Assembly: GCA_016214035.1 (NCBI GenBank)
Contig: JACRPF010000014.1
Coordinates: 228,244 to 292,243 of the forward strand
DNA length: 64,000 bases
Direction of reading: 5' to 3'
Source of the DNA: Spirochaetota bacterium
GTDB taxonomy: Bacteria > Spirochaetota > Brachyspiria > Brachyspirales > JACRPF01
The notes beneath the pieces were generated by a model, which saw only the letters and a list, made by a program, of their open reading frames with translations, had not been told where the DNA came from and ran no database searches. Shown one piece after another: positions 8,081 to 17,940 of this stretch. Every line of letters starts with the position of its first letter. Position 1 is the first letter of the stretch. A program made the translations under genes and the position numbers.

Positions 8081-8959
8081 TTAGCGGGGTGATGTTGTCG
8101 CTGAATACACCGTATGTGCTTTATATGAACTTCTGACCAATGGTCCCGATGCGACACCGGAGAAGCCTATCGACAATGCGAATGTCCGGTAGGCATCAAA
8201 TGCTTCGGGCGTTACATAGGAAACAACAGGTGCATGCTTAACCGACGGCGCAAGATATTGGCCGATGGTGACACAATCACATCCTGTTGAACGGATATCA
8301 CGGAGTGTTTCATGTACTTCCGCTTCTGTCTCGCCGAGCCCCACCATGATACCAGACTTCGTGACCAGCGCGGGGCTGTACCGCTTCACCAGTGCGAGCA
8401 GTTCGAGTGAACGCTGATAGTCCGCCTGGGGACGTATCGCCGGATACAACCGGGATATCGTTTCAATATTGTGATTAAGTACGGCAGGATGCACATCGGC
8501 TACAGCTATTATCGATGATATGTTGCCGCCGAAATCAGGAATGAGAACTTCTACGGGAATGGTTTCGTCAAACGCACGGATTGCCTTAAGGACGCTGACA
8601 TAATGTGACGCCCCGCCGTCGGGAATATCGTCACGGGTAACCGATGTGATGACCACATACCTGAGCTTGAATGCAGCAATTGCCTTCACCACATCATCCG
8701 CTTCCGATGCGTTCACCGAATCGGGAACTGATTTATCAACCGCGCAGAACCTGCAGGTGCGTGTGCAGTGACTGCCGAGAATCATGAATGTAGCGGTGCC
8801 TTTGCCGAAACACTCCACCATATTCGGACAGTTCGCTTCCTCGCACACCGTATGCAGGGAAAGGCTCCTGAGCGTTGCAGCAATCGTTTCGCGTTTTTCG
8901 CTGTCGGCGGCGTTTACACGCACGGAAAGCCACGGCGGTTTTTTAACGGTATTATTCAT
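8081..8959 (-). CDS. lipA: Lipoyl synthase
   Basis: LipA is a radical SAM enzyme that inserts two sulfurs into protein-bound octanoyl groups to form lipoate. Both cysteine sets are complete: the auxiliary cluster set Cys39, Cys44, Cys50 (CEEANCPNMVEC) and the radical SAM set Cys65, Cys69, Cys72 (CTRTCRFC). The conserved RSSY near the C-terminus is also present. I start it at the ATG at 8959, preceded by AAGGAA with 10 nt spacing, rather than 10 codons upstream. It overlaps lipB by 8 bp, which suggests coupled translation. It closes the operon encoding the dehydrogenase complex that needs lipoate. Confidence 0.97.
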   Translation of the reverse strand: MNNTVKKPPWLSVRVNAADSEKRETIAATLRSLSLHTVCEEANCPNMVECFGKGTATFMILGSHCTRTCRFCAVDKSVPDSVNASEADDVVKAIAAFKLRYVVITSVTRDDIPDGGASHYVSVLKAIRAFDETIPVEVLIPDFGGNISSIIAVADVHPAVLNHNIETISRLYPAIRPQADYQRSLELLALVKRYSPALVTKSGIMVGLGETEAEVHETLRDIRSTGCDCVTIGQYLAPSVKHAPVVSYVTPEAFDAYRTFALSIGFSGVASGPLVRSSYKAHTVYSATTSPR

Positions 8960-9596
8960 AAACGAATACTTCCTTAATCGCAGCGGCAAGCGATGAAAAT
9001 ACGTCGGTCATCACCGCCGGTGCGCCGCGGACCTCACGCAGCGAGGTAACGCCGCGATCGGGGATGCCGCAGGGAACGATATAACTGAACGGCGTCATGT
9101 CAACGTTCACGTTGAGCGCAATCCCATGCATGCTGACGCCGTGTTTGAACGCAACTCCGACAGCGGCAATTTTTTTATCATCGATCCAGACACCGCGATG
9201 CTCCGGGGCCCGGCCGCTTTGCAGATCATAATCGCGTGACAGTACCCGGATAACAGCCTCTTCAAGATTCCAGATGAACTGGCGCACGTCATGGTTCACA
9301 ACAGCCATGTCGGCGATGAGGTAACACACCGCCTGTCCCGGCCCGTGATAGGTGGCCTCTCCTCCCCGCTCAGTCGTATGCAGCGCAACACCTTTTGACG
9401 CGAGATATTCTTTCGTCGTGAGCAGATGTGACGCATCCGTACGCCGCCCAACGGTTATCACCGGATTGTGTTCGACAAGCATGAGCGTATCGGTAATCAT
9501 ACCGCGCTGTCGTTGTTCTACAAGTGCACACTGATCAGCATATGCGGACGCATAATCCACGCTACCGCATGACAATACCGATAACAGCCCGGACAA
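8952..9596 (-). CDS. lipB: Octanoyl-ACP:protein octanoyltransferase, TTG start
   Basis: LipB moves octanoyl from acyl carrier protein to the lipoyl lysine of target domains such as E2. The family motifs are present: RGGEATYHGPGQ, the lysine in DDKKIAAVG (near 142) and the catalytic cysteine in IVPCGIPDRG (Cys176). The frame opens far upstream inside the preceding dehydrogenase gene, but GGAGG (9602-9606) lies 5 nt before a TTG at 9596. That start gives 214 residues, the normal family length, and does not overlap the upstream gene. Confidence 0.93.
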   Translation of the reverse strand: MSGLLSVLSCGSVDYASAYADQCALVEQRQRGMITDTLMLVEHNPVITVGRRTDASHLLTTKEYLASKGVALHTTERGGEATYHGPGQAVCYLIADMAVVNHDVRQFIWNLEEAVIRVLSRDYDLQSGRAPEHRGVWIDDKKIAAVGVAFKHGVSMHGIALNVNVDMTPFSYIVPCGIPDRGVTSLREVRGAPAVMTDVFSSLAAAIKEVFVYE

Positions 9597-9612
9597 TGGG
9601 GCCTCCGTACGC

Positions 9613-10887
9613 TTACAGCTTTTTCGCGTTTGCAAGAAGATAGCGTTCCGACTCAGAAGACCAGAGGCCATTCGTTTTCGATACTATTGCGGCAAGCTCT
9701 TTGAATAGCGGATCGCTTGCTCCTTTGGATGCAAAGTCGTTTATCGCGACAAGCGGCATATCTATGTTTGTGTAGATGAGTTTCTTGCCGCCGGGGATTT
9801 CCGGCAGATGCAGCGTGGTCTCAACGACGGCGGTCATCCCGCCCACATGCGTAACCATGGTCGCAGGGTCGATCTTGTTGCGTCCCATCATATCAAGCGA
9901 TTCAATCATGTCGTTCGTGTTGCCGCCGCTCGTGCCGACGATATGTGTCGATGCGTAATGCACGTTGTAGAAGTTGAACGGCGCGCTGAAATTGGCGTCG
10001 GTGGGACCGGCGAAGAAGTCGAGACAGCCGTCGTGCGCGAGTATCTTGTCGCCCTGTTCAACGAGCGGAGCAACCGGCGCGAATACGAAAACATCATTGA
10101 AGCCGTTGCCGTTGGTGAGCGAGCGAAGATGCGCCACCGGATCGGCTACGCTTTTCGTGTTTACATAGCGAAGGTCAACACCGTTCTTTTTCGCCTCGGC
10201 AACAGTGTATATGGAAGCGGCACGTGCGAGACGCGCGTCGTCGATATCGGTGACTACCAGAAGCGCCGGCTTTCGATCGCAATGAATCGCATAATCGATG
10301 GCGCCAAGACCCATGGGGCCGACACCGGCGAGTATCGCCATGGAACCGCCTTTGACGATACCCATGGCGTGTTCATAGCTGCCGGGCGTGGTGTGATAAT
10401 TTGCATGGAAAGCGCCGACGATGCATGACATGGGTTCCGCAAGCGAGCCCTTGAAGAACGCATCGCCCTTGAACTCGAGCAGGCAGTTATGCGTCATCAC
10501 TTCTTCAGGTATTATAATATAGGTTGCATCACCGCCGATATGCTGATACGAATATCCCGGCGCGGAAAGCACTCCCACCGGTCCCTGTTCATAATTGATG
10601 GCCGGCTGTATCGAGAACTTCTGTCCGTCTTTGAACTGCTTCTTCCACTTTTTGCCCACCTCGACAATTTCGCCGCAGAACTCATGGCCGATGATGGTCG
10701 GGTTCTTATCGATATCTTTCGGCACGCGTTTGTGGTCGGTCCCCTGCGCCGCCGCCTTGTAGCTCGACATGCAGATACTGTCCGAGATGATATGCGCGAG
10801 TATCTCGCCGTCTTTGATCGCGGGTAATTCGAACTCTTCAAGTCTTAGGTCTTTCTTGCCGTAAAGTCGTACTGCTTTGGTTTTCAT
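9613..10887 (-). CDS. Zinc-type sugar-phosphate dehydrogenase (SorE/L-sorbose-1-phosphate reductase-like)
   Basis: A medium-chain dehydrogenase of 424 residues, longer than usual (about 350). It has the N-terminal catalytic domain with GHEFCGEIVEVG and a Rossmann motif AGVGPMGLGAIDYA, followed by the nucleotide-binding Asp in VVTDIDD. Overall it resembles L-sorbose-1-phosphate reductase, which interconverts a ketose phosphate and a hexitol phosphate, but the substrate is inferred only. The usual catalytic zinc cysteine region reads SICMSS, so the Cys is kept. A GGAG site lies 9 nt before ATG. It is flanked by the aldolase/SDR and lipB genes in the same operon. Confidence 0.8.
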   Translation of the reverse strand: MKTKAVRLYGKKDLRLEEFELPAIKDGEILAHIISDSICMSSYKAAAQGTDHKRVPKDIDKNPTIIGHEFCGEIVEVGKKWKKQFKDGQKFSIQPAINYEQGPVGVLSAPGYSYQHIGGDATYIIIPEEVMTHNCLLEFKGDAFFKGSLAEPMSCIVGAFHANYHTTPGSYEHAMGIVKGGSMAILAGVGPMGLGAIDYAIHCDRKPALLVVTDIDDARLARAASIYTVAEAKKNGVDLRYVNTKSVADPVAHLRSLTNGNGFNDVFVFAPVAPLVEQGDKILAHDGCLDFFAGPTDANFSAPFNFYNVHYASTHIVGTSGGNTNDMIESLDMMGRNKIDPATMVTHVGGMTAVVETTLHLPEIPGGKKLIYTNIDMPLVAINDFASKGASDPLFKELAAIVSKTNGLWSSESERYLLANAKKL

Positions 10888-10913
10888 GGTTTGCTGCTCC
10901 TGTTATTTTTAGG

Positions 10914-10933
10914 CAAGGGGCTTAAGCTCCTTG
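10914..10933. repeat. 20-bp near-perfect palindrome between two operon genes
   Basis: CAAGGGGCTTAAGCTCCTTG is a dyad with 9 of 10 pairs matching and no loop. It sits in the 71-bp gap between the aldolase/SDR stop and the zinc dehydrogenase start. It could be a protein-binding site or an RNA processing hairpin. It lacks the U-tract of a terminator in the operon direction. Confidence 0.4.
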
Positions 10934-10958
10934 TTTTCCGAGATGTCGTCTGCTCTCT

Positions 10959-12923
10959 TTACTTCAACATCACCTGGCCGCCGGTCACGGGTACGGCCTG
11001 CCCCGTCTCATATTCCTGCTCCATTATATAGAACAGCGCCTTCATCACATCCGGCACCGTGCAGCCGCGTTTTGCGGGCACTTTGCTTTCATAGAATAGT
11101 TTGACGTCGGCAACTGTTTTGGCTCCGGGTACTTTTTTCGCTTTCAGATACTGCACGAAAAGACCGTTCACCGGATCGCTCCAAAGCGGACCGTCAAAGA
11201 AGTTGCCCGGGCAGATTGAGTTTACCTTGATGTTATGCGGCATGAGCTCAAGCGCAAACGACTGTGTCAGTCCTATGCCGCCGAACTTTCCGCCCGCATA
11301 GGCAAAGTTCTTGTTGCTGCCTTCAAGCCCCGACTTTGAATTGATCTGAATGATGTCGGTGAAGTGGCTCGCGCGATGTGCATGCTGGGTTTTCATCACC
11401 GCGGATGCGTACTTGGCGCAGACGAAATATCCGGAGTAATTGATCCGTGTCATGAAATCGAATGTCTTGGCGTCCATCTGGTCAAGTCCGCCGGCACGGA
11501 GCACTCCGGCATTGCTCACGAACACATCGAGTCCGCCGAAAGCCTTTACGGTTTCAGCGGTCATATGCGATACCGACTCCTCAGATGATACATCGGTTTT
11601 CACGAAGAGCGCGCGGTTCTGTTTCTGAAGCGCATTGAGTTTGTCGGCAAGCCCCCTGCCTTTCTCCTCGTTAAGGTCGGCGATGACCACATTCGCGCCA
11701 TTATCGAACAGCGACTGTGCTATGCCTTCGCCGAACCCCTGTGCCGCACCGGTGACAACGGCTATTTTGTTCATAGCACGTCCGAAGGCGCCCGATTTCG
11801 CCACCGCACGGCGATAGTTCTCTACTTCCCAATTATCGATGAATGCCACCGCTTTTTTCGTCATCGGATTCGGTCCGCCGAAGCTCGCCGCACCGGCGGC
11901 TATCTTCATCACGTCTTCGAAAACGGCGAGTACGGTCTCGGCGCCGCGCGCACTGTCATCCGCTCCGATAATGCCGAAATCCTTGATGATGATCACCTTC
12001 GGCATATATCCGTTTTTCTTTTTGAACAGCGGTATGCTTTTGGCGATATCTGCAATTATCGCATCGGGTGTTCCGCCCGCCGAATACAGCACATGCGATT
12101 TGCAGTACACGATATTGTCGGGCGTATACGGTTCTGCTATGGTGTTGAACGCGGAGATAGTCTTTGCGAACTTCTGCACGAGTCCGCTGTTATGCGCCGC
12201 AGCTATTTTTACCGATGACTCGGAGAGAAGCATGCGTACGGCGGGAAGTATCTTAAGTGCGGCGGCATCGTCTATCGGCAGTGGTTCATGAACGGGAAGC
12301 TTTTTTATCTTCTTACGAAGAACCGAAACAATACTTTCATAGATCTTCTTTATCTCGGCTGTCGTATCCGCACCGACAAAGATACCATGATTTTCCAGAA
12401 AGATAACATGCGGATGTTTGTGATGTTTCGCGCGATACGCGCCGAGCGCGAACTCCACTTTTTTTGAAAGCGTGTATCCCGGATCCGTATAGGTGATGAA
12501 CAGCGCGTCGGGAAACAGCGTCAGCGCCGACGAGGCTTTCTCTGAACACATGAGCGCGTTCACGAGCGTCGGATGCGTATGAACGACGTAGCGGTAACTG
12601 ATAAGGTCGTGCAGTGACGCTTCTACCGAGGGCCGCAGCGTGCTCTCGGGATTGGCGCGTGCCGCGGCGAGGTCGTTCTTGATCTCCGTTTCACGTTTTA
12701 TTGGGTCATCGCTGTAATGCTTGTGCATGATCTCCGCAAGCTGCTTGCGGTTGAGCACGGCATATCCGTCTTCGTTTATCGCCGCAAGCGAAACGCCGCT
12801 TGCTTTCACGTATAAAAGCACATCATCCTTATACGACGTATTGCCCCCGCCGGCAATAACATAGTCGGGGTTCGCCCCGTAATATCGCGAAATCGAAACG
12901 AGGTCCTGCAATGCTGTTGACAT
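10959..12923 (-). CDS. Bifunctional class II aldolase / short-chain dehydrogenase (RhaD-ADH type)
   Basis: A fusion of 654 residues. The N-terminal class II aldolase domain (about 1-220) has zinc-ligand motifs VVHTHP and FLENHGIF. The C-terminal SDR domain (from about 383) has the cofactor motif TGAAQGFGEG and catalytic YAGGK, and ends in an SDR-like VTGGQVML. Relatives in sugar catabolism cleave a ketose 1-phosphate (for example rhamnulose-1-phosphate) and oxidise the aldehyde formed; the substrate here is unknown. I prefer the ATG at 12923, with GGAG 5 nt before it, over a GTG at 12929. The stop of the upstream mtlD-PHP gene lies inside that ribosome site, indicating tight coupling. Confidence 0.88.
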   Translation of the reverse strand: MSTALQDLVSISRYYGANPDYVIAGGGNTSYKDDVLLYVKASGVSLAAINEDGYAVLNRKQLAEIMHKHYSDDPIKRETEIKNDLAAARANPESTLRPSVEASLHDLISYRYVVHTHPTLVNALMCSEKASSALTLFPDALFITYTDPGYTLSKKVEFALGAYRAKHHKHPHVIFLENHGIFVGADTTAEIKKIYESIVSVLRKKIKKLPVHEPLPIDDAAALKILPAVRMLLSESSVKIAAAHNSGLVQKFAKTISAFNTIAEPYTPDNIVYCKSHVLYSAGGTPDAIIADIAKSIPLFKKKNGYMPKVIIIKDFGIIGADDSARGAETVLAVFEDVMKIAAGAASFGGPNPMTKKAVAFIDNWEVENYRRAVAKSGAFGRAMNKIAVVTGAAQGFGEGIAQSLFDNGANVVIADLNEEKGRGLADKLNALQKQNRALFVKTDVSSEESVSHMTAETVKAFGGLDVFVSNAGVLRAGGLDQMDAKTFDFMTRINYSGYFVCAKYASAVMKTQHAHRASHFTDIIQINSKSGLEGSNKNFAYAGGKFGGIGLTQSFALELMPHNIKVNSICPGNFFDGPLWSDPVNGLFVQYLKAKKVPGAKTVADVKLFYESKVPAKRGCTVPDVMKALFYIMEQEYETGQAVPVTGGQVMLK

Positions 12924-12925
12924 GG

Positions 12926-15448
12926 TCACTCCTTGCCGCTGCTTGTCGATGATATAGATTTTATGATGGATCGTACGTTATAGGGATCGTTCGGATTGAT
13001 ACTGCGGCCGGCTTCAGCATACCGGCGAATGCGATCGACGAGTGCGGCACGTGCCAGCGGATTTTCCGGATGAAATAATGCGAAACGTTCATCCACACTC
13101 GCCAGTTTTTCATGTGCGATGAGCGCCCACGTGGCCGTAATCAGATGCGTGAACGACGGTTCAAGGATTATCGGGCAGTTGAATGACTGACGCGAGCTGT
13201 TGATATCAACACCGCTGATCTCCATGAAGCCGTGTTTGGCCGCAAGCGCCTGCAGCCGGGCTATCTGTTCTCGCGTATTGCGGGGCGGCATATACGTTAT
13301 GCCTTTGAAGCCGATGCGCTTGATCTCATCCATGAGTTCATCGAGATAGGCGTCCTCGAAGTGTTCGGCCTTCTTGTCACCGGTCGGCGATTCGCCCACA
13401 TCACCGAGGTACGCATACACGGGTATCGCGTTGATGCTGTTGCCGAATGCCACCGCATCGAATACCGATATGCATTCTTTTTCATTCGGCTGTATGAATA
13501 TCTTGTCAAGGAATGAGCTTTTCAGAACCCCGAGCAGGTCATACATATAATGCGGGTTCTTCGGATCGCAGAGATATGCTTCTATTTTTTTCGGCAGGAG
13601 TATTTCCATCACACATTCCACGAATGATACCAGCGCCGGCCCCTTCCCGTTCTTGGCGATAAGCGTACGCGCGAGCGCCGCGAGTATATGCCGCTCGGTG
13701 ATTGCGCCGCCGTGTTTCGCCTCGGAGGCGTTGAAAACATCACGTTCATAATCTACCGGTGCGAGGCCATACCGTTCGATGAGCCGGTTCATCGCCTTCA
13801 CCTGAGCGCGGTTACGCTCATTGCGCGCGGCCTGTATCGGCTTGAGGAACTTTGCTGCTTTTTTTATGTGCTTCCGCGGAATGCCGTGAATCGCGATATA
13901 ACCGATATTTTTCGAATCGGGATTGTTAATCTTCCGTCCTTCAATAGCCGTCTTTGAAAAGTTGACGCGCAGTTCGAATCCGCAGGTGGACGCAATGCCG
14001 AAAGACGATGCCGCGGCTATCATCTCTTCGCAGCCGCCCACCGAGTCGTGATCCATGATGCCTACCGCCTGCAGACCCGCACGCTGCGCCGCATATGCGG
14101 CCATCGTCGGATGATACGGGCTGAACGAATAACTCGTATGAACGTGATTGTTCACTTCTTCGGTACGTGTTACGGAAACTTTGTTCTGTCGGATACATTT
14201 CCCGAACACCGCGGCGTTTTTTAGACGTTCATTTTTTTTCGCGCTGTTCAGCTTTTCCACGACACTGTCTATCTCATTTTCTGGCGAATTCATAATGCGC
14301 TGGATAACCCTGCCTTCATAGATTTGCGTATAACATAACCCGCACACATCGGTGAGCACCGCCCGTGTTCCCCGGGTACGGAACTCACTATGAAACAATG
14401 CATCTGCCGGAAAAAGAGCGCCGTGTTCATCAGCTGCGCGGAACGAGAGCGCGGCAAAGAACACGTCCATAATCGTACGGTACTTCAATCCATGTTTTTC
14501 CGCAAGAATCATCGCGCCGACAATGCGGTCGTCTTTTTTCAGCTTCCGCATGAGATCGCGGCCGACACGGAATACCGTATCGCCGAGCGACCTGTTGCGA
14601 AAACGGCTGATGAGGTCGTCTATATGAGCGGTGAGTTCCTGCATTGTCAGCGTCTCAGAATATTCTTTTACAAGCGCATTCGATGCTTCGAGCATGCATT
14701 CGCGTACCCGTCGGGTTACCGATTCATCCTTTAAAACATCGGCAATCAACACGGCTTTTTTGTCAGCCTGAAAACCGAAATACGCTGCGGCGGCATGACC
14801 GAGATTATGTACGAACAGTTTCCGGTCGACATACGCGTCGATATTTTCAACCGGCTTCAGGTCGGGCACATCGGGTATTTTATTGAGAAACCCTTTTGCA
14901 TCGACGATAAGTGTGTTATACGGTTCGGCAAAAACCCAGAGCGGGTCTGTCTTCACGTCCTCATCTTTCATGATAGGGACCATTTTGCCGATACTCGTAG
15001 CAACCAGGCCTACCCGTTTTGTCGTGTCACCGAGGACTTTCTCCAGCATCTCGCGGCAGAGCGTCACCGCATTACGGGCATTTTCGGCAAGGATAACATC
15101 AAGCGCCTTGTCGCTGCGTCGCTTTATGCCTTCCGCCAGATTTGGAATGATATACTTGAGCGCATCTTTTCCAACCGCGGTTGCGGCTATCGATGCATCG
15201 GCAAGCTCATCCGCCACACGCTGCGTATCGTTCCCGTCAACGGCACGGACATTTTTGACCACGATTGTCTCATCATGTCCATCCGGATGTTTGACAATAA
15301 CACGATATTCATGCTTTGCATTCAATGCCGCGACAAGTGGTTTATTCACATCAACAAAAACGGTTTCATATCCGGCGCGGGAGAACACCGCGGCTATGAA
15401 CGACCGGCCTATGTTGCCGGCGCCGAATAAAACCAGTTTCTTGCTCAT
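12926..15448 (-). CDS. Mannitol-1-phosphate 5-dehydrogenase fused to a PHP-type phosphoesterase domain
   Basis: One continuous frame of 840 residues. Residues 1 to about 390 form a complete MtlD: Rossmann motif FGAGNIGRSF and the catalytic block KLFVHNLGHAAAAYFG near 210-225, where MtlD proteins read KLFxxNxGHAxxAYxG. Residues about 430-840 form a PHP domain with HVH (435-437), DHD (466-468), Glu492, His521, an ERHILAALA motif (His587) and GVDIN (748), where the usual DAH has become DIN. PHP domains are trinuclear-metal phosphoesterases. Dehydrogenase plus phosphatase could convert fructose-6-phosphate through mannitol-1-phosphate to mannitol, or the PHP part could act on another phosphate. 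It lies 20 bp after the E1 gene. Confidence 0.9.
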   Translation of the reverse strand: MSKKLVLFGAGNIGRSFIAAVFSRAGYETVFVDVNKPLVAALNAKHEYRVIVKHPDGHDETIVVKNVRAVDGNDTQRVADELADASIAATAVGKDALKYIIPNLAEGIKRRSDKALDVILAENARNAVTLCREMLEKVLGDTTKRVGLVATSIGKMVPIMKDEDVKTDPLWVFAEPYNTLIVDAKGFLNKIPDVPDLKPVENIDAYVDRKLFVHNLGHAAAAYFGFQADKKAVLIADVLKDESVTRRVRECMLEASNALVKEYSETLTMQELTAHIDDLISRFRNRSLGDTVFRVGRDLMRKLKKDDRIVGAMILAEKHGLKYRTIMDVFFAALSFRAADEHGALFPADALFHSEFRTRGTRAVLTDVCGLCYTQIYEGRVIQRIMNSPENEIDSVVEKLNSAKKNERLKNAAVFGKCIRQNKVSVTRTEEVNNHVHTSYSFSPYHPTMAAYAAQRAGLQAVGIMDHDSVGGCEEMIAAASSFGIASTCGFELRVNFSKTAIEGRKINNPDSKNIGYIAIHGIPRKHIKKAAKFLKPIQAARNERNRAQVKAMNRLIERYGLAPVDYERDVFNASEAKHGGAITERHILAALARTLIAKNGKGPALVSFVECVMEILLPKKIEAYLCDPKNPHYMYDLLGVLKSSFLDKIFIQPNEKECISVFDAVAFGNSINAIPVYAYLGDVGESPTGDKKAEHFEDAYLDELMDEIKRIGFKGITYMPPRNTREQIARLQALAAKHGFMEISGVDINSSRQSFNCPIILEPSFTHLITATWALIAHEKLASVDERFALFHPENPLARAALVDRIRRYAEAGRSINPNDPYNVRSIIKSISSTSSGKE

Positions 15449-15468
15449 GGTATTAAATATGTCCCTGA

Positions 15469-17925
15469 TTACACGCCGAGTCTGTTTCTGCGTATCATCT
15501 CGCCTGTGGTGCGGTTCGTCGTGACCGCGTGTCCTTTCAGCGGGATGATGCGTTCGTGTATCGTGTCAAGGAACCATTCCTTCTGCGGGAAGAAGCATGT
15601 CTCCATCTCTGCCGCCGGTGTTATCCAGTTGCGCGAACCGACGATTGCCGGAGGCGCATCGAGATAATCGAAACACATCTGCGTGATATTCGATGCGACC
15701 TCGGCCATGAACGACGAGCGTTCGCAGGCGTCGGTAGCCAGTAGCACGCGGCCTGTCTTTTTCACCGATGCTATGATAGGTTCATAATTAAGCGGATTCA
15801 CGAAACGAAGGTCGATGACCTCGGCGTTCATGCCGTACTTTGCCGCAAGTTCATCGGCAGTTTCTATCGCCTTATACAGAACAGGTCCGAGTGTGATGAT
15901 GGTGATGTCGCTTCCGGTTCGCCGTACCGCAGGTTCACCGAGCGGAACTTCGTAATAACCTTCCGGCACGCCGCCCTTTTCGAACATCTCGCCGATATCA
16001 TATATCTTCTGACTTTCAAAGAACATGACCGGATCAAGCCCGCGAAGTGCAAGGTTAAGCATGCCTTTCGCGTCATATGGCGTCACCGGGTAGAACACTT
16101 TGAGGCCGGGGATATGTGCACAGATGGACGTCCAGTCCTGCGAATGCTGAGCGCCGTACTTTGCGCCCACCGACACACGCACGGTAAGCGGCATCGTGAG
16201 TATGCCCGCCGACATTGACTGCCATTTGGCAACCTGATTGAATATCTCGTCACCGGCGCGGCCCATGAAGTCGCAGTACATGAGTTCCACGACAGCGCGG
16301 CCGCCGGACAATGCGTAACCAACGCCTGAGCCGACAATAGCGCCTTCCGAAATCGGCGAATTGAAAAGCCGGTGATAGGGAATCGCTTCCGTCAGACCGC
16401 GGTACACGGCGAACGCTCCGCCCCAGTCGCGGTTCTCTTCACCGTACGCAACCATGGTGGGGTCTTCATAGAAACGATGTATCATCGCCTCAAATAATCC
16501 GTCACGGAGTGCATATATCTTGTTCTTGGAAAGCGGCTTGCCTTTTTCGTCAAGGCCATAGCGGGCTTTCGTCTTGAGCTGCTTCACGCGCGGGTTGTCC
16601 TCTTTCGCCATGAGCACATCGGGCTTTCTGTCGTCGAGTTTGTCGGCATAGCGGTTGGAGAACATCACCTGTTCGATGAACTGCGGCGCAACACGCGGCG
16701 ATTTTTCCATGGATATCGCAAGCTTTGTGATGTCGGTGAGTTTTTTGACGACGCTTTCCTTCATTGCGGCGGCATCGTTCGCGCTGATGACATTGTTGCT
16801 TTTCAAATATGAAGTAAATTCCTTTATGCAGTCGCCTTCTTCCCAGAGCGCGATCTCTTCTTTCGTGCGGTACGATGACGCATCCGACGGCGAGTGCCCC
16901 GACAGACGATACGTTATCGTATCCATGAGGACCGGTCCTTTCCCGGCGAGAAGAATTTCCTTCTTGCGTTCAACCGCATCGGCAACCGCGAGCGGATTAT
17001 AGCCGTCAACGCGTTCCGCATGCATGCTGTCCGGGTTCACACCGGCGCCTACGCGGGCAAGAATATTGTAGCCCATCGTCTCGCCCATGGTCTGGCCGCC
17101 CATGCCGTAGAAATTGTTGAAGAAATTGATCATGATCGGGGGCGCACCGCCGATCTCTTTGTTCCAGAGCGTCGTGTACTGGTCCATGGCGGCGAACATC
17201 ATGCCTTCCCACACCGGACCGCAGCCCATCGACGCGTCGCCGATGTTGCCGATGACGATGCCGGGCTTGCGGTTGACGCGTTTGAAGAGTGCCGCACCCA
17301 CGGAGATATCGCCCGAACCGCCGACGATGGCGTTATTGGGCATGCTGCCGAACGGCGGGAAGAACGCGTGCATCGAACCGCCGAGACCTTTGTTGAAACC
17401 GGTCTCTTTCGCGAATACTTCGGCAAGCGTTCCGTAGATGACGAAATTCTCGGCGAGTTCTTTGACGCTGCCCTTATGGCCTTCTTCGACAACATTCAGA
17501 CATCTGCCGTCGAGAAAGCCCTTCATGATGGACATGAGTTTCGCATCATCAACTTTTGATACGGCCGAGAGACACTTCGACAATATTTCTCCGTGACTCC
17601 GGTGTGAACCGAAAATGAAATCCTCGATGGTAAGATGCACCGACTGCCCCACTGACGCGGACTCCTGCCCCATAGAAAGGTGTGCGGGTCCCATGTGATT
17701 GTATTCAATGCCCTGGTACGAGCCGGTGGTCTTTATCAGATTGAGCATCGTCTCGAATTCGCGGATGATGAGCATGTCATAAAGCATCTTGACAAGGCGT
17801 TCCTTGCCGTATTTCGCAAGCTCTTTTTTGATATCCGGTTTGTATTGATTTATCGGTATATCTTTGAACTTCAGTACATCGGACTTTCTGACTTTCTTCG
17901 GATCGACGAGGATTGACTGCGGCAT
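15469..17925 (-). CDS. Fused E1 alpha-beta component of a 2-oxoacid dehydrogenase complex
   Basis: 818 residues joining E1 alpha (about 1-410) and E1 beta (about 470-818). The enzyme decarboxylates a 2-oxoacid with thiamine diphosphate and reductively acylates E2 lipoate. The ThDP motif in the alpha part reads GDA (229-231) instead of the usual GDG, and ends in INFFNN (Asn270/271). The beta part has [18 protein letters not shown] and the typical [21 protein letters not shown]. The substrate may be pyruvate, acetoin-type or branched-chain; fusion alone does not decide. A GGAGAATCATC site precedes ATG. It lies between lpdA and mtlD-PHP, with gaps of 15 and 20 bp. Confidence 0.92.
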   Translation of the reverse strand: MPQSILVDPKKVRKSDVLKFKDIPINQYKPDIKKELAKYGKERLVKMLYDMLIIREFETMLNLIKTTGSYQGIEYNHMGPAHLSMGQESASVGQSVHLTIEDFIFGSHRSHGEILSKCLSAVSKVDDAKLMSIMKGFLDGRCLNVVEEGHKGSVKELAENFVIYGTLAEVFAKETGFNKGLGGSMHAFFPPFGSMPNNAIVGGSGDISVGAALFKRVNRKPGIVIGNIGDASMGCGPVWEGMMFAAMDQYTTLWNKEIGGAPPIMINFFNNFYGMGGQTMGETMGYNILARVGAGVNPDSMHAERVDGYNPLAVADAVERKKEILLAGKGPVLMDTITYRLSGHSPSDASSYRTKEEIALWEEGDCIKEFTSYLKSNNVISANDAAAMKESVVKKLTDITKLAISMEKSPRVAPQFIEQVMFSNRYADKLDDRKPDVLMAKEDNPRVKQLKTKARYGLDEKGKPLSKNKIYALRDGLFEAMIHRFYEDPTMVAYGEENRDWGGAFAVYRGLTEAIPYHRLFNSPISEGAIVGSGVGYALSGGRAVVELMYCDFMGRAGDEIFNQVAKWQSMSAGILTMPLTVRVSVGAKYGAQHSQDWTSICAHIPGLKVFYPVTPYDAKGMLNLALRGLDPVMFFESQKIYDIGEMFEKGGVPEGYYEVPLGEPAVRRTGSDITIITLGPVLYKAIETADELAAKYGMNAEVIDLRFVNPLNYEPIIASVKKTGRVLLATDACERSSFMAEVASNITQMCFDYLDAPPAIVGSRNWITPAAEMETCFFPQKEWFLDTIHERIIPLKGHAVTTNRTTGEMIRRNRLGV

Positions 17926-17940
17926 GATGATTCTCCTTTT

